DNA of 12,696 nucleotides from an uncultured Bacilli bacterium (lineage in GTDB: Bacteria > Bacillota_I > Bacilli_A > RF39 > UBA660), in the NCBI GenBank assembly GCA_947588795.1, contig CANPZJ010000016.1:1-12696 (forward strand), in the 5' to 3' direction. Shown one piece after another: positions 5,721-12,696 of this stretch. Below the pieces are notes generated by a model that was not told the origin of the DNA, searched no databases, and was given only the letters and a program-made list of their open reading frames with translations. Position 1 is the stretch's first letter. The number at the start of each line of letters is the position of its first letter. The translations under genes and the position numbers were made by a program.

Positions 5721-7895
5721 ATGTATTTTAATAATCCTTTTTATGCAAGTATTGATTTATATTTAAAAGAAATACAATCTTTATCCAATAAAGATTATAA
5801 TTTTAAATTAACTTACAAAAGTGATGAGGAAAACATTAAAGATACTGTTCGATTTAGACTTTTTGATATGGCAAGTGATGTAGTAAATAAAGATAATTTA
5901 ATTGTAAAAAAGATTAATTATCAAGGATATTTAGAATTTATATATGATAAAAGAACAAAACTTGTTTTAATCAATCACATACCAACAATTAAATATGGTA
6001 AGGTAACCTTACCTATTTTTACTAGTGATCTAGTTATGCCTATGATAAAGATACTGAATAAATTTATACCATCTAATGAAATAAAAATAAATTTTAAAAA
6101 TCCTTTAGAAGTAATTGCTATAGATAAAAAAGTAGAAGATTTACTACCTGATATTAAAATGGTAAAAAATTATACTTTATTAAACAATATTAGAGAAAAT
6201 ATTAGAAGAGAAGAAGCCAAAATAAGAGGACATATAATAAGAGAGAAAGAAAAACAAGACCGAATATGGCGTAGTGAAGAGCGAGTAATGGCTAAAAAAA
6301 GCCAAGTATTTGGTATTAAGCCGGAAGATTACAAAACAAAAGAAGATTTTGAACGAGCATTAGAACAAGTACTTATTCCTTTGTGGGAAAAGAAAAAAAA
6401 CAATATCGAAAGACATTTAAAGTTAAATGAAACAGCCTATAAAGAATTAATGTTAAAGGCTGACCCAGAGTTTAAATGTATTAAATGTTTAAGTGAAGGT
6501 TACATAAAAAGTAGCGAAAATTATTACGCATCTTGTACTAAAGATGAAAGTATTCCTTCCAAAATAGTTTCTCTTATAAAAAAATATGGTTATGATATTG
6601 AAAGTGCAAGTAAAGAAGATATTGATACTTTTTTAGATTATTTTATGAATTGTGATTTATCAGGAAAAGAAAACTTAGTGGATTTATATAAAAAAACACG
6701 TCAAAATAGTGCCGATGAAATGCACGGATATAACATAGCCTATTTAAAGGGGGAGCAACTTTGGAATTATAAATATGCCGGAGAAACTCTCAATTATAAA
6801 TTTTATAATATGGCTTTCAAAGATGAAAATTTGTGGGAATTGTATGGAAAATATTATCATCCAATTTTCCATTTAAATTATACAAATAAAATGTTTGAAA
6901 AAGGAGTAAATCTTTTAATGCAAATTCATACTCTTCGAGAGAAACAAGAATACTATCAAAATCTTTTAAATAATCCCCGTAAAGCTATTAATTTATTTGT
7001 AAAAAATAGTACAGTTTCAGGATTAATTATGGATTTACCAGCATGGTTTAGAATAGAAAGAGATACATTTAGTTCTTTTCCAATAAAAGAACGAGAAATT
7101 TTTAATTTGCTAATGATTAAACCAGGAACTAGACAAATCAATTTGAATGAGACTAGAATATTTTCTACTAGAAATGGTAGAACATTTGGTAAAACTGAAA
7201 CAGATATTTTAGAATATTTAAGTAAGTCTAGAGATAATTTATTATGGTGTAATCGTTTTATAATAACAATTCCTGACTCTTTAGCATTTGAAAAAATAAA
7301 AGAAATTATTGATTTTACCTTTTTTAAAGCAAATGAAGTAATAAATATTATTTGTGAAAGTCCTACTACAGCATATTTGGTGAAATCAATTATTTGGTTT
7401 AAAATGAAAAATATTGTTAATGAAAATTGTGATGAATATAATGTATATAGAAGAATTTTTGTAAATGTAGATCCAAATTATTATCGAAATTTTTGGATGA
7501 CTACTCCAGATAATAAAACATTTTATCATTTATATGATAATACTTCTGATTATAAATATCATCGCAAATTAAAATGTTCTTTTACCGATTATTTATTATG
7601 GCCTTATGCTATTGCTTCAGGCATAAATACTGATAATATTCACGGTAATAATTATTATAAAATTCCTGATGTACGTGGTGTTGATTGGGGTGATAAGTAT
7701 ACGATTACTCCTGACGATTTTGAAAATTTAAATTATGAAATGATTGAAGAACTTATATTTGGAAGTTATGGTAACCCAAAATATTTAGAGGAAGCAGAAA
7801 AATTGGCTAAATTAATTAATGAAGTTACAAAGGGTTATCCAAAATATCCATATGTATACAATAAGGAAAAAGCCATTAGAGAAAGACGACTTTAA
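5721..7895 (+). CDS. Large hypothetical protein, 724 aa, unknown function
   Basis: I do not recognise this protein. The start at 5721 follows GGAGG by 5 nt and gives MYFNNPFYAS. Visible parts are: an N-terminal mixed alpha/beta region (1-150); a highly charged, probably coiled-coil helix with many Arg/Glu/Lys (155-195); a short GIKPEDYKTKEDFERALEQ segment (198-216) that looks like an alpha-helical linker; CIKC (253-256) with another Cys at 272, too few ligands for a convincing zinc site; and a long Tyr/Asn/Phe-rich C-terminal half (330-724) without a known motif. GRTFGKT (486-492) resembles a P-loop but is one residue short of GxxxxGK[ST]. There is no signal peptide or clear membrane helix. 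It is transcribed from its own promoter, divergent from the metG operon and convergent with spoVT. Composition matches the neighbours, so recent transfer is not evident. Confidence 0.85.
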   Translation: MYFNNPFYASIDLYLKEIQSLSNKDYNFKLTYKSDEENIKDTVRFRLFDMASDVVNKDNLIVKKINYQGYLEFIYDKRTKLVLINHIPTIKYGKVTLPIFTSDLVMPMIKILNKFIPSNEIKINFKNPLEVIAIDKKVEDLLPDIKMVKNYTLLNNIRENIRREEAKIRGHIIREKEKQDRIWRSEERVMAKKSQVFGIKPEDYKTKEDFERALEQVLIPLWEKKKNNIERHLKLNETAYKELMLKADPEFKCIKCLSEGYIKSSENYYASCTKDESIPSKIVSLIKKYGYDIESASKEDIDTFLDYFMNCDLSGKENLVDLYKKTRQNSADEMHGYNIAYLKGEQLWNYKYAGETLNYKFYNMAFKDENLWELYGKYYHPIFHLNYTNKMFEKGVNLLMQIHTLREKQEYYQNLLNNPRKAINLFVKNSTVSGLIMDLPAWFRIERDTFSSFPIKEREIFNLLMIKPGTRQINLNETRIFSTRNGRTFGKTETDILEYLSKSRDNLLWCNRFIITIPDSLAFEKIKEIIDFTFFKANEVINIICESPTTAYLVKSIIWFKMKNIVNENCDEYNVYRRIFVNVDPNYYRNFWMTTPDNKTFYHLYDNTSDYKYHRKLKCSFTDYLLWPYAIASGINTDNIHGNNYYKIPDVRGVDWGDKYTITPDDFENLNYEMIEELIFGSYGNPKYLEEAEKLAKLINEVTKGYPKYPYVYNKEKAIRERRL

Positions 7896-7958
7896 AAGAA
7901 TAGCAATTTATATAGATTGGTAGTCAAAAAAATAAATAATGATAATTATGTATGCACT

Positions 7959-8005
7959 AAAAAAACTCGTAAATCTTATAAAAATAAAAGAAAACGAGTT
8001 TTTTT
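7959..8005. terminator. Bidirectional intrinsic terminator between convergent genes
   Basis: AAAAAAACTCGT (7959-7970) and ACGAGTTTTTTT (7994-8005) form a perfect 12-bp stem with a 23-nt loop. The A run and T run give a U tract on both strands. It therefore can end both the 724-aa gene (+) and spoVT (-). Confidence 0.85.
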
Positions 8006-8027
8006 GTTTATTTAATAAAATATATAT

Positions 8028-8537
8028 TTAAGCAACATCTAATTTTTGAATTATTAATCTTTGGGCAATTTTTGCATATTTTAAGTATTCATCTTTTTTA
8101 TTATTACTTAAAATTATTATAAGACCGCTACAATCTGATTGGGTTATTATAGGTAAAGCCACAAAGAAACAATTGTTATTAAAATCTGTTTCTATTCTTT
8201 CACCAACATAACTTTCTCTATTATCAATTAAAGACTTATATTTTTCATCTAATTTAAAATTTAATAAATCTTTTAAATTGTTACTAGCAGATACTATTTT
8301 TTCTCTATCGCTTACTAAAATACCGACATTACAAATCTCAAAAATAATATCACATATATTTTGACCTAAATCTTTAATATTTTCTACTTGAGAATACTTT
8401 TTGATAATAATTGAATTATCACTTGTATATATTTCTAAAGGTTCACCATCTCTTATACCTAAATTATATCTTATTTCTTTGGGAACTACGATTCTACCTA
8501 ATTCATCAATTCTTCTAGTAATTCCACTTTTACTCAT
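8028..8537 (-). CDS. spoVT: Stage V sporulation regulator SpoVT (AbrB N-terminus, GAF-like C-terminus)
   Basis: In B. subtilis SpoVT is a DNA-binding tetramer that tunes sigma-G-dependent forespore genes and its own expression. Here the 169-aa protein begins with a swapped-hairpin AbrB domain (about 1-50) with the hallmark TRRIDELGRIVVPKEIR and an LGIRDGEPLEIY strand. A GAF-like domain follows (about 55-165). The length is close to the 178 aa of B. subtilis SpoVT. The two-domain layout separates it from AbrB and Abh, which are under 100 aa. It lies 79 nt after mfd, the same neighbour as in B. subtilis, which supports orthology. It has its own promoter, and AGGAG stands 9 nt before the ATG within an inverted repeat. 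Presence suggests a spore-forming lineage or a relic of one; in the latter case it may act as a general regulator. Confidence 0.9.
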   Translation of the reverse strand: MSKSGITRRIDELGRIVVPKEIRYNLGIRDGEPLEIYTSDNSIIIKKYSQVENIKDLGQNICDIIFEICNVGILVSDREKIVSASNNLKDLLNFKLDEKYKSLIDNRESYVGERIETDFNNNCFFVALPIITQSDCSGLIIILSNNKKDEYLKYAKIAQRLIIQKLDVA

Positions 8538-8538
8538 A

Positions 8539-8568
8539 ACTACACACTCCTAATTTTTAGTGTGAAGT
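8539..8568 (-). promoter_or_regulatory. Inverted repeat covering the spoVT ribosome-binding site
   Basis: On the minus strand ACTTCACACT (8559-8568) and AGTGTGTAGT (8539-8548) are inverted with one mismatch and a 10-nt spacer. The second arm overlaps the end of AGGAG and reaches to the base before the start codon. It could be an autoregulatory operator or an RNA hairpin masking the site; the sequence does not say which. Confidence 0.55.
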
Positions 8569-8579
8569 ATTTTTCAATT

Positions 8580-8609
8580 ATTATACAAAATTTTAAAAGA
8601 AAAAGTTAA
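8580..8609 (-). promoter_or_regulatory. Likely spoVT promoter
   Basis: On the minus strand a perfect TATAAT (8580-8585) has TTAACT (8604-8609) 18 nt upstream, within the mfd-spoVT gap. It resembles a sigma-A promoter. No convincing forespore sigma-G signature was seen. Confidence 0.5.
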
Positions 8610-8616
8610 ATTAATA

Positions 8617-11600
8617 CTAGTTATCTTTAATAGCAAGTAGTAATTTAACTAAATAATATATATAATGTTCTTCTAAATTTTTATAGAATAAAGTAATGAT
8701 TATATTATTGTGTAAATATTTAATATTAAATTTAGAAGAAATACTCATTGTTTCAAATAATAATTTATCACCTTTAATAGTGCTTGATAAATCTTGCGGT
8801 AAAGTAATTTCCACAAATCGATCAGTTTTATTTACTTTTGTAATATTAAGCATCTTACAAAGATTAGTAAACCATTCTTCATACATATATATTTCCATAT
8901 CATGATCAATTTTGCCAAAACGATCTTCTAATTCTTCTTTTACTTCTTTTAGTTTTTCTAGTGAATCTATTTCGTTTATCTTTTGATGAATTTCAATTTT
9001 AATATCTTCATCGGATACATAATCATCTTTAATATGAGTAGATACTTCGATAAGATTCTTGTTATCATCTTCATCTTCTTCGACATATTCGCCTTTAGCG
9101 CGTTTTAATTCATCTTCAATTAATTTCATATATAATGAAATTCCTACTGAATCGATAAAACCAGCTTGATCACTACCAAAAATATCCCCAGCCCCACGAA
9201 TAGCAAGATCACGCATCGCAATTTTATAACCACTGCCAAGAGAAGTGAATTCTTTAATTGCTTGTAATCTTTTAACGGCAACTTCATTTAACATTTTCTT
9301 TTTGTTATATAAAAGATAGGCATAAGCAACTTTATCACTACGACCAACTCGCCCTCTTATTTGATATAGTTGGGATAAACCAAAATTATCGGCATCATAC
9401 ACAATTAGAGTATTAGCATTTGCAATATCAATACCATTTTCAATAATTGTTGTACAAATTAAGATATCATATTTATAATTAACAAAGTCATCCATGATAT
9501 TTTCAAGTTCTTGTTTACTCATTCTACCATGAGCAAAAGTAATTCGAGCTTCTGGTACTAAAGTAGATATTTTTTGGACTAATTCATCTAATTTTTCAAT
9601 TCTATTATATAAAATAAATATTTGACCTTTTCTCGCCAGCTCTTTATATATGGCATCTTTAACTAATAAGTCCTGTTCTTCAATGACATAAGTTTGGACT
9701 GGATATCTATTAACTGGTGGTGTATCAATAATTGATAAATCCCTGAGCCCTGATAAAGCCATTTTTAAAGTTCTTGGAATAGGAGTTGCTGACAATGTTA
9801 AAACATTAACATCATTTTTAAATTCTTTAATCTTTTCTTTATGTTTTACCCCAAATCTTTGCTCTTCATCAACAATAAGTAAACCTAATTTACTTGGTTT
9901 AATATCATCACTTAAAATACGATGGGTACCTACTAAAATATCTATTGTGCCTTTTTCAGTTTCTTCGATTATATATTTAGTTTCTTTAGGTGTTGTAAAT
10001 CTATTTAAAAGTCTAATTTCAACTGGAATATCTTTAAATCTTTCTTTAATTACGCCATATTGTTGTTTTGCAAGAATGGTAGTTGGACATAAATACATAA
10101 CTTGTTTGTTATTAATAACAGTTTTAAATATAGCTCGCATAGCAACTTCTGTTTTACCAAACCCAACATCCCCACAAAGAAGTCTATCCATTGGTCTTTC
10201 TTTTTTTAAATCAGCATCAATTTCGGCAATAGCTTTACTTTGATCCTTTGTTTCATCATAAGCAAAAGAACTGGCAAACAACGCTTCTTCCGAATAATCT
10301 TTGTAAGCATCACCTTTTACTTTAGCTCTTTCAGCATATAATTTTAATAATTCTTTTGATATATCTTTAGCTTTTGCTTTAATATAAGATTTAGTCTTAG
10401 CCCAACTGGTTGAATTTAATTTATTTAATTTAGGTTTTAATCCATCTTTATCACTATATTTATAAATTGAATTGATTTTTTCAACAGGAATATATATTTT
10501 ATCGTTACCATCATAAAGTAATTGAATATAATCTTTTTGCATACCATCTTTAGTTAAAGTAACTAAGCCATTATAAATACCAATACCATGATTAATATGA
10601 ACAACATAGTCTCCCTTTTCTAAATCATTATAACTTTTTATTTTTTTACCAATATGTAAATTGTTTTTATATTTAGCTTCACTTTGAACAGTTCTACCTA
10701 TATCATTTTCTGATACACAAACAATATTATTAAAAATAAAACCTTTAGTTATTTTTGCCTTTATTATATTGGCACTTGGAATTAACTTCTTAATTGTTTT
10801 AATTTCTTTTTCATTTGAAAGATAAAAATAAATATCTTTTTCTTCTTTTTGCCATTTAAAATAAGTATCTTTTAAATATTCAAAATTCTCATTAAAAGAA
10901 GATATTTCTTTAGCGGTATTATCAGTTGGATTATTAATTGTATCAATGAATAATTCATAACTTGGATTTATATCTTTTAGTTCAAACATATACTTACTAT
11001 GTTCATTTTTCTCTTCTTGATATTCAACAATTTCATCGCATAGTTTTTCATAAGCGACATCAATTTGGGCTTTATTTAAATAAATAACAATGCCATCATC
11101 AGTATAGTCATATAATGAACTGTTATCTTGCGTTTTAATTTCTTGAAAAGGTTTAATATTAATACTATCTATATCATTAATTTTTCTTTGGGTATTTTCA
11201 TCAAAATAACGAATAGATTCAATGGTATTGCCGAAAAATTCTATTCTAACTGGATGTTCTTCATTAACAACATATATATCAATAATAAAACCACGAACAG
11301 AAAATTCACCAGATGTGGTAACTAAAGATTCTCTTTGATAACCAAAAGATGTTAAAGTATCAATTAATTCATCTCTTTTAATATCCATATCTTTTTTGAG
11401 AACTAAAGTACTTTGTGCATCTTTATTTGGTAAAAATTTTAAATAACCCATTAAGTTAGTAACAATAATACATTTTTGTTTTTCTAATTTTTCTAAAACA
11501 TTAAGTCTACCTAAACTAAATTCAGGTGACATTGCTACTACTTTTGATGTTATAAAATCATCCATTGGGAATAATTCACAATTATCATTATGATTTTTGA

Positions 11601-11763
11601 TTATGTTATATAATTTGTTACTTTCATATAAGTTAGATGTAACTAAAATTACATTTTTGTTCTTATTTTTAAATAATTCATCAATGTAAAAAGCGATTAA
11701 CTCATTTGTTAACCCATATGTAATATTTTCCTTTGTAAAGTTAAAGTAATCGTTTAAATTCAT
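8617..11763 (-). CDS. mfd: Transcription-repair coupling factor Mfd
   Basis: Mfd is an ATP-driven DNA translocase that removes RNA polymerase stalled at lesions and recruits UvrA. The 1048-aa chain shows a UvrB-like N-terminal part (about 1-210) without a functional Walker A, and a middle domain. The RNA-polymerase-interacting Tudor-like domain follows (about 380-435, with GDYVVHINHGIGIY). The RecG-like helicase core carries GDVGFGKT (531-538), DEEQRFG (632-638), SATPIPRT (658-665) and QIRGRVGRS (801-809). The translocation motif is near RGAGDIFGSDQAG (856-868). The C-terminal TRCF/D7 domain runs from about 920, after an acidic linker (EEDEDDN). It is about 100-130 residues shorter than typical Mfd, mostly in the N-terminal half. 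AGGTGAG precedes the ATG. It follows pth by 7 nt in the same operon. The sporulation gene fin, found between them in B. subtilis, is absent. Confidence 0.98.
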   Translation of the reverse strand: MNLNDYFNFTKENITYGLTNELIAFYIDELFKNKNKNVILVTSNLYESNKLYNIIKNHNDNCELFPMDDFITSKVVAMSPEFSLGRLNVLEKLEKQKCIIVTNLMGYLKFLPNKDAQSTLVLKKDMDIKRDELIDTLTSFGYQRESLVTTSGEFSVRGFIIDIYVVNEEHPVRIEFFGNTIESIRYFDENTQRKINDIDSINIKPFQEIKTQDNSSLYDYTDDGIVIYLNKAQIDVAYEKLCDEIVEYQEEKNEHSKYMFELKDINPSYELFIDTINNPTDNTAKEISSFNENFEYLKDTYFKWQKEEKDIYFYLSNEKEIKTIKKLIPSANIIKAKITKGFIFNNIVCVSENDIGRTVQSEAKYKNNLHIGKKIKSYNDLEKGDYVVHINHGIGIYNGLVTLTKDGMQKDYIQLLYDGNDKIYIPVEKINSIYKYSDKDGLKPKLNKLNSTSWAKTKSYIKAKAKDISKELLKLYAERAKVKGDAYKDYSEEALFASSFAYDETKDQSKAIAEIDADLKKERPMDRLLCGDVGFGKTEVAMRAIFKTVINNKQVMYLCPTTILAKQQYGVIKERFKDIPVEIRLLNRFTTPKETKYIIEETEKGTIDILVGTHRILSDDIKPSKLGLLIVDEEQRFGVKHKEKIKEFKNDVNVLTLSATPIPRTLKMALSGLRDLSIIDTPPVNRYPVQTYVIEEQDLLVKDAIYKELARKGQIFILYNRIEKLDELVQKISTLVPEARITFAHGRMSKQELENIMDDFVNYKYDILICTTIIENGIDIANANTLIVYDADNFGLSQLYQIRGRVGRSDKVAYAYLLYNKKKMLNEVAVKRLQAIKEFTSLGSGYKIAMRDLAIRGAGDIFGSDQAGFIDSVGISLYMKLIEDELKRAKGEYVEEDEDDNKNLIEVSTHIKDDYVSDEDIKIEIHQKINEIDSLEKLKEVKEELEDRFGKIDHDMEIYMYEEWFTNLCKMLNITKVNKTDRFVEITLPQDLSSTIKGDKLLFETMSISSKFNIKYLHNNIIITLFYKNLEEHYIYYLVKLLLAIKDN

Positions 11764-11770
11764 ATCTCAC

Positions 11771-12322
11771 CTATTTTTTATTATAATTTTCTATAACTTT
11801 ATCTATACCTGATTTAATAAATTCATCTATTATTTCATTAAAGATATCATAATTTTTTGTTATTTCATTTAATTCACTTTTAGGAATTTTAGCAAGAACA
11901 TATTTATCAGTTGGCATCAATCTATTGTGACCAATACCTACTTTTAATCTACCAAATTCTTCACTATTTAATTCAGAGATTATTGATTTAATACCATTAT
12001 GACCACCAGAAGAACTATTTTTCTTGATTCTAAAAGTTCCTATTGGTAAATCTAAATCATCGTGAATAATTAAAATATCAGCCATGTCTATTTTATAAAA
12101 ATTTACTACTTTACTTACCGCAAGACCTGATAAATTCATATAAGTTAATGGTTTAATAAATATGACTTGTTCACCATTTACATCAGTACTGTAGAAATAT
12201 GATTCCATTTTGGTTTTCCAGTCAACTTTACCTAAATAATTATCAATAACGGAAAATCCCACATTATGTCTAGTATTTTTATATTCGCGGCCAGGATTTC
12301 CTAAGCCAACAACTAACTTCAT
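11771..12322 (-). CDS. pth: Peptidyl-tRNA hydrolase
   Basis: The enzyme cleaves peptidyl-tRNA that drops off the ribosome, recycling tRNA. The 183-aa length is normal for bacterial Pth. Family landmarks are GLGNPG (6-11), NTRHNVGF with the catalytic His19, LTYMNLSG with Asn63, HDDLDLP with Asp89, and SGGHNG with Asn109. These correspond to His20, Asn68, Asp93 and Asn114 of the E. coli enzyme. A strong AAGGAGGAG lies 2 nt before the ATG. Its start overlaps the upstream methyltransferase stop by 4 nt (ATGA), so the two are translationally coupled. It is called spoVC in B. subtilis, where it likewise lies upstream of mfd. Confidence 0.98.
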   Translation of the reverse strand: MKLVVGLGNPGREYKNTRHNVGFSVIDNYLGKVDWKTKMESYFYSTDVNGEQVIFIKPLTYMNLSGLAVSKVVNFYKIDMADILIIHDDLDLPIGTFRIKKNSSSGGHNGIKSIISELNSEEFGRLKVGIGHNRLMPTDKYVLAKIPKSELNEITKNYDIFNEIIDEFIKSGIDKVIENYNKK

Positions 12323-12696
12323 AACTCCTCCTTAAATAGATTTTGATAGGTAGTTAAATTTTGAATGCATACTGGATTATTTATTTTTACTCCTAAAGAT
12401 GAATCTTTAACTGCTCTTATTAAAACCAAATATGGACTACTATTTTCTTTTGTTTTAATAAGTTCAATGTTTTTAACATTTAATTTGTATTTACTACCTA
12501 ATATTATAATTTCATCTAGTCTATCTACTCTGTGAACTAAATAAAATTCTCCCTTTGTATTTAAATGATCACTAGCTATTTTAAAAATATCTTCTAAAGT
12601 AACTTTTATTTCGTGTCTTGCAATAGCTAGTTTCTCTGTTTCATTTAAATATCCATTATTTTTAACTTTAAAATATGGGGGATTACAAGTAATTAT
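12319..12696 (-). CDS. TrmN6/YabB-like tRNA1(Val) adenine(37)-N6-methyltransferase, C-terminal part
   Basis: The frame is open from the window edge (125 codons visible, start outside) and ends at TGA 12319-12321, overlapping the pth start. It begins with CNPPYF, the NPPY motif IV of adenine-N6 methyltransferases. Next come AIARHE, a helix, and GEFYLVHRVDRLDEI, which together are typical of the YabB/YfiC (TrmN6) family that methylates A37 of tRNA1(Val). The SAM-binding motif I should lie off the window. RsmC/HemK-type enzymes share NPPY but not the ARHE and HR.DRL.EI context. A tRNA-modification gene coupled to a tRNA-recycling gene is a sensible pairing. The substrate is inferred from the family and not proven. 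Confidence 0.85.
   Translation of the reverse strand: MITCNPPYFKVKNNGYLNETEKLAIARHEIKVTLEDIFKIASDHLNTKGEFYLVHRVDRLDEIIILGSKYKLNVKNIELIKTKENSSPYLVLIRAVKDSSLGVKINNPVCIQNLTTYQNLFKEEL

Noticed and set aside
6477..6536. Zinc finger in the 724-aa protein (CIKC plus a later Cys)
   Set aside because: Only three nearby cysteines are present and no fourth Cys/His ligand is spaced convincingly.
7176..7196. P-loop (Walker A) in the 724-aa protein at GRTFGKT
   Set aside because: Only three residues separate the glycines, where GxxxxGK[ST] needs four. No Walker B-like partner was found.
9947..10243. Plus-strand open frame opposite the mfd helicase core
   Set aside because: It is antisense to conserved helicase motifs, with composition expected from the reverse complement of Mfd and no start signals.
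1..12696. Alternative genetic code (UGA as Trp), suspected from the extreme A+T content
   Set aside because: UGA serves as a stop for the 203-aa gene and the methyltransferase, and conserved Trp positions are UGG.

Overview
The window is strongly A+T-rich DNA (well under 35% G+C by eye, not computed). It looks like the chromosome of a low-GC Bacillota, most likely class Bacilli or an Erysipelotrichia/RF39-like relative. Evidence is a T-box riboswitch, the sporulation regulator SpoVT, and linked housekeeping genes (tRNA-modifying methyltransferase, pth, mfd, spoVT, metG, tatD) that lie close to oriC in Bacillus subtilis. UGA is used as a stop (ends at 54 and 12319) and Trp is written UGG, so this is not the Mycoplasma code. 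No tRNA, rRNA, CRISPR array, transposase or phage gene was seen.

Layout, right to left on the minus strand. (1) 12696-8617: the 3' end of a TrmN6/YabB-like adenine-N6 methyltransferase overlaps pth by 4 nt, and mfd follows 7 nt later; spoVT (8537-8028) comes next behind its own promoter. This is the B. subtilis order pth-(fin)-mfd-spoVT with fin missing. (2) 8005-7959: a bidirectional terminator separates spoVT from a convergent gene. (3) 5721-7895 (+): a 724-aa protein I do not recognise, the only clear plus-strand gene. (4) 5330-5720: a 391-nt gene-free region holding divergent promoters, a cluster of 22-24-nt tandem repeats, and a methionine-specific T-box leader. (5) 5329-1922: the T-box-controlled operon HAD phosphatase, dut, metG, tatD, closed by an intrinsic terminator. 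(6) 1856-54: two adjacent paralogous genes of unknown function carrying three copies of one ~135-residue domain (one single-domain, one double-domain). (7) 1-48: possibly the tail of a convergent gene.

How the genes fit together: uncharged tRNA-Met should switch on MetRS synthesis together with dUTP removal (Dut), a HAD phosphatase and the TatD nuclease. The pth/mfd group serves translation recycling and transcription-coupled repair. The least explained parts are the triplicated-domain proteins, the 724-aa orphan, the repeat cluster between divergent promoters, and an inverted repeat over the spoVT ribosome-binding site.
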